A stretch of 64,000 bases of DNA from an uncultured Ruminococcus sp. (GTDB lineage: Bacteria > Bacillota > Clostridia > Oscillospirales > Acutalibacteraceae), in contig CATXZD010000009.1 of NCBI GenBank assembly GCA_958403905.1, forward strand, positions 1-64,000, written 5' to 3'. The notes under the pieces were generated by a model. It had not been told where the DNA came from and did no database searches. It saw only the letters and a list, made by a program, of their open reading frames with translations. The translations under genes and the position numbers were made by a program. Positions 1-8,127 of the stretch are shown piece by piece. Each line of letters starts with the position of its first letter. Within the stretch, counting starts at the first letter, position 1.

Positions 1-1
1 T

Positions 2-688
2 CTCGGAATTGATAAGTCATATATAGAAACTAACGGCATTGGTGCAATGCAGATTCTTACATATGGTACATCCGGTATGGATACACTTCCTCATGACCCT
101 TCAATGCTTGATGTAGCGAATGTTGAGTACAGCTACGACCCGTCAACTTCACATGAAAAGGAAGACGTTGATAACATCACAGTTCCTCTTGCTCGTGTAG
201 GCGCACTTCTTGACGATACAGTTATTGACTATGCTCCGTTTGAAGTTAACTTCGGAGCTGACCGCAATTCAGGTCAGTCTGCAGGTACAACAATCAATCT
301 TAAAGCAGAAGCTTACAATTCAACTGGTAATGTAGAGTATGAATTTTTAATTAACGGTAATTCGGTTCAGAAGTCATCTTTAGCTTCATATGCATGGACT
401 CCGTCAGAAACAGGAGTTTATCAGATTTCTTTAAAAGCAACCGACTCTGACGGCAATGTTGTAACTGAAAGTATTTCATATGCAATCGGTGAAACAGAGG
501 TAACTTATGAACTTGGTGACGTAAATCTTGACGGCGTTGTAAATGTCAATGATGCCACCGAAATTCAGAAGTATAGTGTAGAGCTTGTGTCATTCAGTGA
601 ATTACAGTTTAGCCTTGCCGACTTTAATAATGACGGTGTAGTTAATGTAAATGATGCTACTGAAATTCAGCGTTTTGTAGTTTCATAA
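2..688 (+). CDS. Dockerin-containing starch-binding protein, C-terminal part (Sas6-like), 5' end outside window
   Basis: The reading frame is open from base 2, so the gene starts upstream of the window; the ATG at 47 is internal. The first ~75 residues match the end of the N-terminal module of the protein at 29840 (shared NGIGAM, SGMD, STSHEK), which I take to be CBM74-like. A bacterial Ig-like domain follows (about 235-490 nt), then a type I dockerin (about 510-685) with two Ca-binding repeats, DVNLDGVVNVNDAT and DFNNDGVVNVNDAT. The order CBM74 / Ig / dockerin is that of R. bromii Sas6, a secreted starch-binding amylosome protein. The dockerin would attach it to a cohesin on a scaffoldin. 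A strong terminator follows. The dockerin is certain; CBM74 and Sas6 are from memory of the family. Confidence 0.85.
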   Translation, partial: LGIDKSYIETNGIGAMQILTYGTSGMDTLPHDPSMLDVANVEYSYDPSTSHEKEDVDNITVPLARVGALLDDTVIDYAPFEVNFGADRNSGQSAGTTINLKAEAYNSTGNVEYEFLINGNSVQKSSLASYAWTPSETGVYQISLKATDSDGNVVTESISYAIGETEVTYELGDVNLDGVVNVNDATEIQKYSVELVSFSELQFSLADFNNDGVVNVNDATEIQRFVVS

Positions 689-720
689 TTCTATATTTGA
701 AATTAAAATCTAATAATTAA

Positions 721-768
721 CTGTCGAGCAACTAAACTTAAATCTAAATGTTGCTCGACAGTTTTTTT
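721..768 (+). terminator. Intrinsic terminator of the dockerin gene
   Basis: Arms ctgtcgagcaac (721-732) and gttgctcgacag (750-761) form a 12-bp perfect stem, followed by seven T. Confidence 0.93.
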
Positions 769-884
769 GTATTATTCTTTTTTACATACGATTCATTCAA
801 ATTGACAGAGAATATAAAAATTAAATAAAGTCACGTTTGTATGTTACGGTATTTGCTAATAATCTCAATTTTTAATGAAATGAT

Positions 885-2054
885 TTATATTTTTATTCTG
901 TTTTGACTTCCTCTGCGAACGCTTGCAGTATCCATATCATCAAAATTATGATTCTTAACACTTTGCACAAGACCAAGACATATAAGCGTGCTTAATGCTG
1001 ACGAACCTCCTGAGCTGAATAACGGCAGTGTAATACCCACAACAGGGAAAAAGCCTAACGTCATTCCTATGTTGATTATGCTCTGTGCACAAATCATTGC
1101 AAATACACCCGAGCAAATATATCTGCCTTGTATTTCATTAGAATTTTTGGCGTTTAAAATTACTTTAATTATTATTCCGAAAAGTATTAAAAGCAAAAGC
1201 ATACACCCGATAAAACCAAGCTCTTCTCCTGCTACGGTGAAGATAAAGTCGTTTTCCTGTTCGGGAACAATACCGTATTCTACTCTTGAACCGTTATAAA
1301 GTCCGCTGCCCGTAAATTCACCGCTGGCTATAGAAACCTTTCCCTGATATTGTTGCCAGCCGTAATTTGTCATTGCATTTCCGTCAATATCAAACAAAGC
1401 AAGCACTCTGTTGCGGTGCTCGTCATTCATAAATAAATTCCATATTAAAGGTATCGCAACAAGAATCGAAATACCGAGAATTGCAAAATATCTAAGTTGA
1501 ACACCTGCCGTAAAGCACATAATAAGAAAAATAAAACCGAAAATCAATACTGTACCGTCGTCACCCTGAATATGAATTACAGCCATAGGCAGTGCAGCGT
1601 GTAAAACAAGTGAAAGTACACCCAACGGATTCTCAATTAATCCTTTTTCTTTTAGGTATGAAAGATGTTTTGTAAACGTAATAATAAAGCATATTTTAAT
1701 GAACTCCGAGGGCTGAATCGTAAATCCTCCGGGAAGCTCAATCCAAGCCGTATCATCAGTTCCTGCAACCTGTATTCCGAACAAAAACACCAGCGCGGCA
1801 AGAACTGCGGCGATTAATGCGGAAAAATACCATTTTCGCACCAAATATCTGTAATCGGTAATTGATATTACGATGGCTGATATAATTCCTGCAATTACAG
1901 CAGCCAGTTGAGTTTTAAGATAGTTGTAATCAACCGAACGCTGCATACTTGAAATTAATAAAAGACTGTAGATTACTGCGGAAAAAGTGAGTAACCAAAG
2001 AACAAAATCAGTCCTTTTTAGATAATCACTAACCGAATTAGCAATTTTATTCAA
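885..2054 (-). CDS. rodA: RodA/FtsW-family SEDS peptidoglycan glycosyltransferase
   Basis: A polytopic membrane protein of 389 aa with about ten hydrophobic segments. SEDS proteins polymerise lipid II into glycan strands together with a class B PBP; RodA acts in cell elongation. Seen: the family signature near the C-terminus (PLFSSGGSS, then a last membrane helix) and a QGDDGT loop in place of the usual QPDLGT. The N-terminus starts directly with membrane segments, as in RodA. The start is TTG at 2054 with GAGGCG upstream. It is a single gene divergent from fhs. RodA rather than FtsW or SpoVE is preferred because no division or mur genes are near, but in a rod- or coccoid spore-former SpoVE remains possible. 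Confidence 0.85.
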   Translation of the reverse strand: MNKIANSVSDYLKRTDFVLWLLTFSAVIYSLLLISSMQRSVDYNYLKTQLAAVIAGIISAIVISITDYRYLVRKWYFSALIAAVLAALVFLFGIQVAGTDDTAWIELPGGFTIQPSEFIKICFIITFTKHLSYLKEKGLIENPLGVLSLVLHAALPMAVIHIQGDDGTVLIFGFIFLIMCFTAGVQLRYFAILGISILVAIPLIWNLFMNDEHRNRVLALFDIDGNAMTNYGWQQYQGKVSIASGEFTGSGLYNGSRVEYGIVPEQENDFIFTVAGEELGFIGCMLLLLILFGIIIKVILNAKNSNEIQGRYICSGVFAMICAQSIINIGMTLGFFPVVGITLPLFSSGGSSALSTLICLGLVQSVKNHNFDDMDTASVRRGSQNRIKI

Positions 2055-2098
2055 ATTAAACGCCTCAATGAAAATTAGATTTAATGTTATATATAAAT

Positions 2099-2127
2099 AT
2101 TATATTAAATTATAATGTCAATATCAA
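2099..2127 (-). promoter_or_regulatory. Sigma-A type promoter for rodA
   Basis: On the minus strand TTGATA (2122-2127), 17-bp spacer, TATAAT (2099-2104), about 45 bp upstream of the start codon. Confidence 0.6.
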
Positions 2128-2203
2128 GTATATTTTCAAATTAGAATAATAAATCAGCGCTGTTTGATATAATATAAATATTAATGTGTGGAGGTGCACT
2201 AAA

Positions 2204-3871
2204 ATGTTATCGGATATTGAAATAGCTCAGCAGGCTAAACTACAGCCTATAAAGGATGTGGCTGCTAAACTCGGGATCTCGGAAGATGAACTTGAATTTT
2301 ACGGAAAATACAAAGCAAAACTTTCAGACGAGCTTGCAGACAGGGTTCAAAATAACGCAGACGGTAAGCTTATTTTGGTTACAGCCATTAATCCAACTCC
2401 TGCCGGTGAGGGTAAAACAACTACAACAGCAGGACTTGGACAAGCCATGGCAAAAATTGGAAAGAATGCTGTAATTGCACTTCGTGAACCCTCGCTCGGT
2501 CCTGTTTTCGGAATTAAAGGCGGTGCTGCGGGCGGCGGATACGCACAGGTTCTGCCTATGGAGGACATCAATCTTCATTTTACGGGTGATATGCACGCAA
2601 TTACTGCTGCAAATAACCTTTGCTGTGCCATGCTCGACAATCATATGCAACAGGGTAATACTCTTAATATTGACTCGAGAAGGGTTCTAATTAAGCGTTG
2701 CCTTGATATGAACGACCGAGCTTTAAGAAATATTGTAGTTGGTCTTGGCGGAAAGGTAAACGGAATCCCAAGAGAGGATCATTTTATCATAACTGTTGCG
2801 TCGGAGGTAATGGCAATTCTCTGCCTTGCAAACGATATTGAAGATTTGAAACAGCGCCTTGGAAAAATTCTTGTTGCTTATACATATTCAGGTGAGCCGG
2901 TATATGCTAAGGATTTAAAGGCTGACGGTGCTATGACAGCTCTCTTAAAAGACGCAATTAAGCCTAACCTTGTTCAAACTCTTGAGGGTACACCTGCAAT
3001 AATGCACGGAGGACCTTTTGCAAATATTGCACACGGCTGTAACAGCGTAAGAGCTACAAAGCTTGCTCTAAAACTTGCTGATTACTGCATTACTGAAGCA
3101 GGATTCGGATCCGACCTCGGTGCTGAAAAGTTCCTTGATATTAAATGCCGTTATGCAGGTCTTTCACCTTCAGCAATTGTTATTGTTGCTACATGCCGTG
3201 CTCTCAAGTATAACGGCGGAGTTCCTAAGACTGAGGTTTCAAGCGAAAATCTCGATGCACTAAAAAAAGGTATTGTAAATCTCGGCGTTCATATCGAAAA
3301 TATGCGCAAATATAATGTGCCTGTAATCGTTGCAATCAATCGTTTCGGTACAGACAGCGAAGCAGAGCTTGAATTTATTGAAAGTTACTGCCGTGAATGC
3401 GGAGCTGAATTTGCACTTTCCGATGTGTTTGGAAAAGGTGGAGAAGGCGGTATAGAGCTTGCAAAGAAGGTAGTAGAAGCGTGTGAAAAACCGTCAGATT
3501 TTGCTCCTATATATCCGCTTGAACTTACAATTAAGGAAAAGATTGAAAAAATTGCTGCCAAAATTTACGGAGCAAGCAAGGTTAATTATACAACTGCTGC
3601 TGAAAAGGCAATTAAAGAGGTTGAAGCTCTGGGGGCAGATAAACTTCCTGTTTGTATTGCAAAAACGCAGTATTCACTCTCTGATAATCCTGCATTACTT
3701 GGCGCACCGAAGAATTTTGAAATCACTGTCAGAAATGTTACTCTTTCAAATGGAGCAGGATTCATTGTTGTCTATACTGGCGATATAATGACTATGCCGG
3801 GACTTCCTAAGGTTCCTGCCGCTCACAGTATTGACGTTGATAGCAACGGAAAAATTGTCGGTCTTTTCTGA
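2204..3871 (+). CDS. fhs: Formate--tetrahydrofolate ligase
   Basis: A 555-aa enzyme that makes 10-formyl-THF from formate, THF and ATP, feeding one-carbon metabolism in the cytosol. Seen: the P-loop region TPAGEGKTTTTAGL near residue 60, the GAAGGGYAQV loop, the conserved GGPFANIAHGCNS segment, and a C-terminus ending in the typical MPGLPKVPAA motif. The length matches the family (~555 aa). The open frame extends upstream to a GTG at 2186, but the start is ATG 2204 because GGAGG lies at 2190-2194, nine bases before it. First gene of a tight run with tsaE, tsaB and rpiB. Confidence 0.97.
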   Translation: MLSDIEIAQQAKLQPIKDVAAKLGISEDELEFYGKYKAKLSDELADRVQNNADGKLILVTAINPTPAGEGKTTTTAGLGQAMAKIGKNAVIALREPSLGPVFGIKGGAAGGGYAQVLPMEDINLHFTGDMHAITAANNLCCAMLDNHMQQGNTLNIDSRRVLIKRCLDMNDRALRNIVVGLGGKVNGIPREDHFIITVASEVMAILCLANDIEDLKQRLGKILVAYTYSGEPVYAKDLKADGAMTALLKDAIKPNLVQTLEGTPAIMHGGPFANIAHGCNSVRATKLALKLADYCITEAGFGSDLGAEKFLDIKCRYAGLSPSAIVIVATCRALKYNGGVPKTEVSSENLDALKKGIVNLGVHIENMRKYNVPVIVAINRFGTDSEAELEFIESYCRECGAEFALSDVFGKGGEGGIELAKKVVEACEKPSDFAPIYPLELTIKEKIEKIAAKIYGASKVNYTTAAEKAIKEVEALGADKLPVCIAKTQYSLSDNPALLGAPKNFEITVRNVTLSNGAGFIVVYTGDIMTMPGLPKVPAAHSIDVDSNGKIVGLF

Positions 3872-3872
3872 T

Positions 3873-4298
3873 ATGTATAGAATAATTTCAAAGTCAACCG
3901 ATGACACGGAAAGAATAGGTGAGCAAATCGCAAAAAGGCTCTGCGGTAATGAAATTATCGCTCTGTTTGGAGGACTTGGAATGGGAAAAACTGCTTTTAC
4001 AAGAGGTCTTTGCAGAGGTCTTGGAGTAAATGACGGTGTTTCCAGTCCGACTTTTGCCCTTGTAAATGAATATCACGGGAAACATAATATTTATCATTTT
4101 GATATGTACAGAGTAACATCTTGGGATGATTTGTATTCAACGGGATTTTTTGACTATCTTGATAAAGGTATACTCGTGATTGAGTGGAGTGAAAACATTG
4201 AGGGTGCGTTGCCAGAAAATGCAATAAGAATAAATATCTCAAAGGGGAATAGTGATGATGAAAGAATCTTTGAGATTGAAGGTGTTGATATTCAGTGA
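3873..4298 (+). CDS. tsaE: tRNA threonylcarbamoyladenosine biosynthesis ATPase TsaE
   Basis: A 141-aa ATPase that drives the TsaB-TsaD complex in making t6A37 on ANN-decoding tRNAs. Seen: Walker A GGLGMGKTAFTRG near residue 35, the SSPTFALVNEY segment, and the HFDMYR motif. ATG 3873 lies one base after the fhs stop; an upstream TTG (3831) lies inside fhs and is not needed. Its stop overlaps the GTG start of tsaB, and the pairing with tsaB is usual for bacteria. tsaD is not in the window. Confidence 0.95.
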   Translation: MYRIISKSTDDTERIGEQIAKRLCGNEIIALFGGLGMGKTAFTRGLCRGLGVNDGVSSPTFALVNEYHGKHNIYHFDMYRVTSWDDLYSTGFFDYLDKGILVIEWSENIEGALPENAIRINISKGNSDDERIFEIEGVDIQ

Positions 4299-4999
4299 AA
4301 ATACTTGCTGTAGATACTTCTGCTACGGCGGCTTCTGTTGCCGTTGCAGAAGAAAATAAGCTTATAGGTGAATTTTCAATAAATACTGCTCTTACACACA
4401 GTCAGACTTTAATACCTATGATGGACGAGCTGCTAAAGAATATAGGATTGTCAGTAAATGACATTGATGCAGTGGCAGTCAATGCAGGTCCCGGTTCTTT
4501 TACAGGCGTAAGAATAGGAGTTGCCGCTGTAAAAGGAATTGCATTTCCTAATAATCTGCCTTGTGTTTCAATATCTACGCTTGAGAGTATGGCTTATAAT
4601 ATGATTAGTAATGACTGCATTGTATGTTCTGTAATGGACGCTCGTTGTTCACAGGTTTATAACGCTTTATTTAGAGTAAACGGTCATAACGTTGTTAGAA
4701 TTACAGATGACAGAGCGCTTTCGCTTACGGACTTAAAACTTGAACTTATGAATATTAATGAAAAGGTTGTTCTTGTCGGAGACGGAGCAGTTTTGTGCAG
4801 TGATTTCTTGGGCTCAGAGCTCGAAAACGTTACGCTTTCACCGTTTAACAACAGAATTCAAACAGCGTCCTCAGTTGCGTATGCTGCTTTTGAAAAAATA
4901 AATAAAGGCGAAACATTAACAGCAGATGGGCTTATGCCTGTTTATTTAAGATTACCGCAGGCTCAACGAGAGCTTAATAAAAAGTTGGGGGTTAAATAA
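4295..4999 (+). CDS. tsaB: tRNA threonylcarbamoyladenosine biosynthesis protein TsaB
   Basis: A 234-aa inactive ASKHA-fold partner of TsaD in t6A synthesis. Seen: the N-terminal ILAVDTSATAASVAV, THSQTLIPMMDELL, and the hallmark NAGPGSFTGVRIG near residue 65. The start is GTG at 4295, overlapping the tsaE stop by four bases, so the two are probably translationally coupled. Length is normal. Followed at once by rpiB. Confidence 0.96.
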   Translation: MKILAVDTSATAASVAVAEENKLIGEFSINTALTHSQTLIPMMDELLKNIGLSVNDIDAVAVNAGPGSFTGVRIGVAAVKGIAFPNNLPCVSISTLESMAYNMISNDCIVCSVMDARCSQVYNALFRVNGHNVVRITDDRALSLTDLKLELMNINEKVVLVGDGAVLCSDFLGSELENVTLSPFNNRIQTASSVAYAAFEKINKGETLTADGLMPVYLRLPQAQRELNKKLGVK

Positions 5000-5000
5000 T

Positions 5001-5453
5001 ATGATAGCACTTGGATGTGATCACGGCGGATATAACTTAATTTGTGCCGTAAAAAAGTATCTTGACGAAAAAGGAATAGAGTATAAGGACTTTGGTACAT
5101 ATAGTACTGAAAGTGTTGATTATCCTGTTTATGCCTATAAAGTGGCAACAGCAGTTGCTAACGGGGAATTTGAATATGGTATTCTTTGTTGCGGAACAGG
5201 AATAGGAATTTCTATAGCAGCCAATAAGGTTAAGGGAATCCGTGCCGCAGTTGTAAATAATGAGTTTGGTGCAGAGATGACTCGCCGTCATAACCATTCA
5301 AATATCCTTTGCATGGGCGGCAGAGTTACAAGTGAAGAAGATGCCGTAAAGTTTACCGATATTTTCCTTAATACACCCGAAGAGGGCGGTAGACACGATT
5401 GCAGACTTGCAATGGTTGATGAAATCGAAAACGGTACGTTTGAAGTTGAATAA
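5001..5453 (+). CDS. rpiB: Ribose-5-phosphate isomerase B
   Basis: A 150-aa isomerase interconverting ribose-5-P and ribulose-5-P in the pentose phosphate pathway. Seen: N-terminal IALGCDHGGYNL, the CCGTGIGISIAANKV loop holding the active-site Cys, and RHNHSNILCMGGR. These are standard for RpiB/LacAB. ATG 5001 follows tsaB by one base, so it belongs to the fhs-tsaE-tsaB-rpiB unit, which ends at the terminator at 5479. A LacA/LacB role is unlikely for a lone copy. Confidence 0.95.
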   Translation: MIALGCDHGGYNLICAVKKYLDEKGIEYKDFGTYSTESVDYPVYAYKVATAVANGEFEYGILCCGTGIGISIAANKVKGIRAAVVNNEFGAEMTRRHNHSNILCMGGRVTSEEDAVKFTDIFLNTPEEGGRHDCRLAMVDEIENGTFEVE

Positions 5454-5478
5454 TGTTTTAATATAAGTAATATTTATT

Positions 5479-5510
5479 AAAAGACGTTCTTTTGAGCGTC
5501 TTTTATTTTT
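5479..5510 (+). terminator. Intrinsic terminator after rpiB
   Basis: Arms aaaagacg (5479-5486) and cgtctttt (5497-5504), then attttt. Confidence 0.85.
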
Positions 5511-5572
5511 ATCCTTTATCAATGTAATAAATATGTAATATTTGTAATTTGTTTTATAAAATTATGACTTTC

Positions 5573-5638
5573 AACATAACTAACATTTTTCCATACTTTA
5601 AAAATCATCTTTTAACATAACTAACAACTTTCCACATA
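5573..5638. repeat. Two direct repeats upstream of the XRE regulator
   Basis: AACATAACTAACA occurs at 5573-5585 and again at 5614-5626, a 41-bp period. Each copy is followed by a related tttcca tail (tttttccata and actttccacata). The 400-bp gap 5454-5867 is otherwise AT-rich with no ORF. The copies lie about 150 bp upstream of the XRE promoter; operator function is a guess. Confidence 0.5.
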
Positions 5639-5776
5639 AGAAAAATAAATTGTAAAAACTATGAGGTATCAACAAGATAATATCTAATAATATATACAGA
5701 TTAGATAAATAATCACTCTTTTGTAACTATTTACGATAAAAAATTTCATTTTTTTAAATTTATTTACAAAAAAGAC

Positions 5777-5805
5777 TTGTTTTTTTTCTAATAAAGTATT
5801 ATAAT
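5777..5805 (+). promoter_or_regulatory. Sigma-A type promoter of the XRE gene
   Basis: TTGTTT (5777-5782), 17-bp spacer, TATAAT (5800-5805); the start codon is 62 bp downstream. Confidence 0.6.
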
Positions 5806-5867
5806 AACATCACAATGTTTTTAAAGAATTTTAAAAAAGAATTATAATTGATTTGGAGAGAGAAAAA

Positions 5868-6122
5868 ATGAGACTTCGTAAGCAAGAACTTGGAGATAGA
5901 AATCTGGTAGGTAATCGTGTAGAGCTTGTCAGAAAACAAAAGGGTATGAAACAAAAAGAACTTCTTGCACAATTGCAAGTAAATGGTGTTGATATGAACG
6001 CATCAGGTCTTTCAAAGCTTGAGGGACAGATAAGATTTGTAACTGATGTAGAGCTTGTAGCTTTAGCAGATATTCTTGAGGTTTCTGTTGACTATCTTCT
6101 TGGCAGAGAAGTAAATAATTGA
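5868..6122 (+). CDS. XRE-family helix-turn-helix regulator
   Basis: An 84-aa single-domain DNA-binding protein. Seen: an HTH_3 fold covering residues ~12-80 (GNRVELVRKQKGMKQKELLAQL, then SGLSKLEGQIRFVTDVELVALADIL and SVDYLLG). There is no second domain, so it is likely a simple repressor or autoregulator. The start is ATG 5868, eight bases after GGAGAG (5855-5860); an in-frame TTG at 5853 precedes the RBS. It stands alone between two terminators. Downstream lie two divergent mini-genes, which it might control; this is inference from position only. Confidence 0.88.
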   Translation: MRLRKQELGDRNLVGNRVELVRKQKGMKQKELLAQLQVNGVDMNASGLSKLEGQIRFVTDVELVALADILEVSVDYLLGREVNN

Positions 6123-6166
6123 TTATTAGTATTTTTTATAAACCTTCATAATGCTTTTATTACAAA

Positions 6167-6195
6167 AAGGGAGCCGTTCGTCGGCTCTCTTTTAC
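6167..6195 (+). terminator. Intrinsic terminator after the XRE gene
   Basis: Hairpin gagccg/cggctc around the loop ttcgt, extended by flanking g/t pairs, then ctttt. Confidence 0.8.
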
Positions 6196-6244
6196 TTGGT
6201 GCATTAAATGTTCATTGTAGCAGTAATAGTTAAATACAAAATAA

Positions 6245-6267
6245 ACAGCCGCATTTTAAACGGCTGT
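6245..6267 (-). terminator. Probable terminator of the minus-strand mini-gene
   Basis: Arms acagccg (6245-6251) and cggctgt (6261-6267). On the minus strand it is followed by ttatttt. It overlaps the stop codon of the 31-aa ORF at 6256-6351. Confidence 0.65.
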
Positions 6268-6351
6268 CTGGAATTTTAATGTATTTCGAATTTGTATAAA
6301 AAAGACTTTCTGATTATAGTTGCGTTGTTTGTCGATTATAGTAGTAATCAA
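6256..6351 (-). CDS. Possible 31-aa peptide gene (mini-gene A)
   Basis: I do not recognise it. TTG start at 6351, seven bases after GAGG, giving a 31-aa basic peptide beginning MITTIIDKQRN and ending KFQTAV, with no membrane segment. What supports it is the framing: a near-consensus minus-strand promoter (6384-6412), an RBS, and a hairpin terminator right at its stop. A transcript of about 135 nt would result. It could equally be a small regulatory RNA, with the ORF incidental. Confidence 0.4.
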   Translation of the reverse strand: MITTIIDKQRNYNQKVFFIQIRNTLKFQTAV

Positions 6352-6383
6352 GGGAGATCCTCTTTTTAAACTCCAACATTTAT

Positions 6384-6412
6384 ATTGTATCATACTAAAT
6401 AATTTTGTTCAA
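6384..6412 (-). promoter_or_regulatory. Sigma-A type promoter of mini-gene A
   Basis: Minus strand TTGAAC (6407-6412), 17-bp spacer, TACAAT (6384-6389). Confidence 0.7.
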
Positions 6413-6456
6413 TAGATTTTATTAAAATAAAATCTTAAATAATTTAAATAAAAGTG

Positions 6457-6485
6457 TTGACAATATTGAAAATGTTATGTATAAT
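6457..6485 (+). promoter_or_regulatory. Consensus sigma-A promoter of mini-gene B
   Basis: TTGACA (6457-6462), exactly 17 bp, TATAAT (6480-6485): a perfect match to the housekeeping consensus. It diverges from the promoter at 6384-6412, with 44 bp between the two -35 boxes. Confidence 0.85.
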
Positions 6486-6522
6486 ATAGACAAAGAAAAG
6501 GAAATTAAAGGAGGTCTTAAAT

Positions 6523-6591
6523 ATGATGAAAAGAAAACCTTCAATTAAACATATTAAAGATTTTTTACGGAGCTTACCCCCCAATATATAA
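6523..6591 (+). CDS. Possible 22-aa cationic peptide gene (mini-gene B)
   Basis: I do not recognise it. An ideal RBS AAAGGAGG (6507-6514) precedes ATG ATG at 6523; the ORF runs to TAA at 6589-6591 and encodes MMKRKPSIKHIKDFLRSLPP plus NI. The peptide is strongly basic, with a short potential amphipathic helix in its middle. The perfect promoter 40 bp upstream argues for real, strong expression. It may be a signalling or toxic peptide, a leader peptide, or the head of a decayed gene: the 600 bp after it hold no ORF. Confidence 0.45.
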   Translation: MMKRKPSIKHIKDFLRSLPPNI

Positions 6592-7176
6592 ATCCGAGTA
6601 CAGTAAGTAATAATTAAAGCTAACTTGTTTGTGTCGGAGCAACTGATCATTTAGATGTTATAAAACATAAAGTAAATTAATTATTAAGATCAAGTAATAG
6701 TGTTCCGAAATTAAATTAACAGTCTGATTTATCTTATAATTGTAATAATATCTTGTAATATAATAAAATCTTTATTAAAGATATTGCAGGGTATTATTAA
6801 TGAAACCGTAAATTTCATTTGCAGACTGTATCGTCCCAATAAGTGAATTTTAGAAGATTTACAAATTGTGCTCGGTAAAACTGGTTTATTCTAATAATTT
6901 AATATATATTGGAAATTTATAAATGGTGGTTAGACCAATGAGAAGTTAACTTAGTTTTCATAACAAATTATGAATAGGAGAAATTCCAATGTACAGGTAA
7001 TTTTATTTACATATAAACAACTTACAAAGGATTGATTCCAAAGTACAATTAAGTTTTAACTCAGTCTATTTAGACTTTAAATTTAACGTTATAAGTTATG
7101 TTTTTAAAAAAATTATTTTAAAAGTAAATTAAAAAATATTTTGCAAGCAAATAAATAGTAAATTTTCATAAATAAT
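6592..7176. other. Gene-free AT-rich stretch
   Basis: No ORF with an RBS, no RNA gene and no strong hairpin were recognised. A weak repeat, ATTCCAATGTACA near 6983 and ATTCCAAAGTACA near 7034, is the only structure I noticed. It could be decayed coding sequence or an untranslated RNA downstream of mini-gene B. Confidence 0.5.
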
Positions 7177-7211
7177 AAGCGGTGATTGCAACAACAATCA
7201 CCGCTTTTCTT
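7177..7211. terminator. Terminator hairpin downstream of spo0A (possibly bidirectional)
   Basis: Perfect 12-bp stem aagcggtgattg (7177-7188) / caatcaccgctt (7195-7206) with a 6-nt loop; T-rich on both sides. Confidence 0.85.
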
Positions 7212-7248
7212 TGTAGGAGCCAATATAAATTAATTAGATTTTACTATA

Positions 7249-8019
7249 TTAACCAGCATTTCTAAGCTGAAGTCTTAATTTGTCGGAAATCATAGCGATA
7301 AATTCACTGTTGGTGGGCTTACCTCTGTCATTGTGGATAGTGTATCCGAAATATGAGTTAAGCACATCAATATCGCCTCTGTCCCAGGCTACTTCAATTG
7401 CGTGTCTGATAGCACGCTCAACTCTTGATGATGTCGTTTCATACTTTTTAGCGACGGAAGGATATAATTGTTTAGTGACAGCGTTGATTATTTCCGGCTT
7501 TTCAACGGACATAATAATAGAATCTCTTAAATAATGGTAACCCTTAATATGAGCAGGAACACCGATTTCGTGAAGAATTTCAGTAACCTTGAGTTCAATT
7601 CCAAAAATATCAAGGTTCATTGCTTTGTTAAGCACATTATCACGGTTTTTCTTTACAAGAGATACAATATTCTCGCACATTTCTTCAATATTATAAGGTT
7701 TCAAAACAAAATAGGTTGCACCTGAATTCATAATTTCTCTTTCAAGCACAGGACTGTGAAACGAAGAAAAAACTATGAAAATCGGTGGATGTTGATTTTG
7801 TCGTTTAATATTTCTCATTACTCCGATTGCATCGAGCCTTGTCATAAAAGAGTCCATTAAAACAGCGTCTGGCTGATCCTGATTAATGCGATTTAACAGC
7901 TCGTCTCCGTCTTTGGTGCAGAACGACGCAGAAATATTAAAACTTTGCAATAATTTTAAACTTTCCTGTGAAAATTCTGTTGCGTCATCTGTGATGATTA
8001 CTTTAATGTTGTTGTCCAT
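7249..8019 (-). CDS. spo0A: Sporulation master response regulator Spo0A
   Basis: A 256-aa two-domain regulator. When phosphorylated by the sporulation phosphorelay or orphan kinases it binds 0A boxes and commits the cell to sporulation. Receiver domain (1-~125): acidic pocket D11/D12, phosphoacceptor D56 in VLMDSF, and the conserved Lys in VLKPYN. C-terminal Spo0A DNA-binding domain (~140-256): the near-invariant stretches SSRVERAIRHAIEVAW and GKPTNSEFIAMI. GGGGG lies just upstream of ATG 8019. It follows spoIVB on the same strand, the standard Firmicute arrangement. Its own promoter is at 8053-8081, and a 0A-box-like TGTCGAA lies further upstream. Confidence 0.98.
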   Translation of the reverse strand: MDNNIKVIITDDATEFSQESLKLLQSFNISASFCTKDGDELLNRINQDQPDAVLMDSFMTRLDAIGVMRNIKRQNQHPPIFIVFSSFHSPVLEREIMNSGATYFVLKPYNIEEMCENIVSLVKKNRDNVLNKAMNLDIFGIELKVTEILHEIGVPAHIKGYHYLRDSIIMSVEKPEIINAVTKQLYPSVAKKYETTSSRVERAIRHAIEVAWDRGDIDVLNSYFGYTIHNDRGKPTNSEFIAMISDKLRLQLRNAG

Positions 8020-8052
8020 TGTAAAATTCCCCCAAAATATTGTTGTGAAATT

Positions 8053-8081
8053 ATATTACCACAAAATGGTAAACTTGGCAA
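8053..8081 (-). promoter_or_regulatory. Promoter of spo0A
   Basis: Minus strand TTGCCA (8076-8081), 17-bp spacer, TAATAT (8053-8058). A sigma-H promoter in the same interval is possible. Confidence 0.55.
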
Positions 8082-8127
8082 TACTTTCCAAATAATTTTT
8101 TTAAAAAATTGAAAAAATATTTTTACT

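Noticed and set aside
988..1299. 103-aa plus-strand frame inside rodA
   Set aside because: Shadow of the rodA coding strand; no RBS.
2168..2173. TATAAT as promoter of fhs
   Set aside because: No -35 box at a fitting distance; kept out of the feature list.
2324..2650. Minus-strand frames within fhs
   Set aside because: Shadows of a fully conserved gene.
6444..6650. 68-aa hydrophobic minus-strand frame
   Set aside because: It is the complement of the strong plus-strand promoter and mini-gene B and has no RBS or start context.
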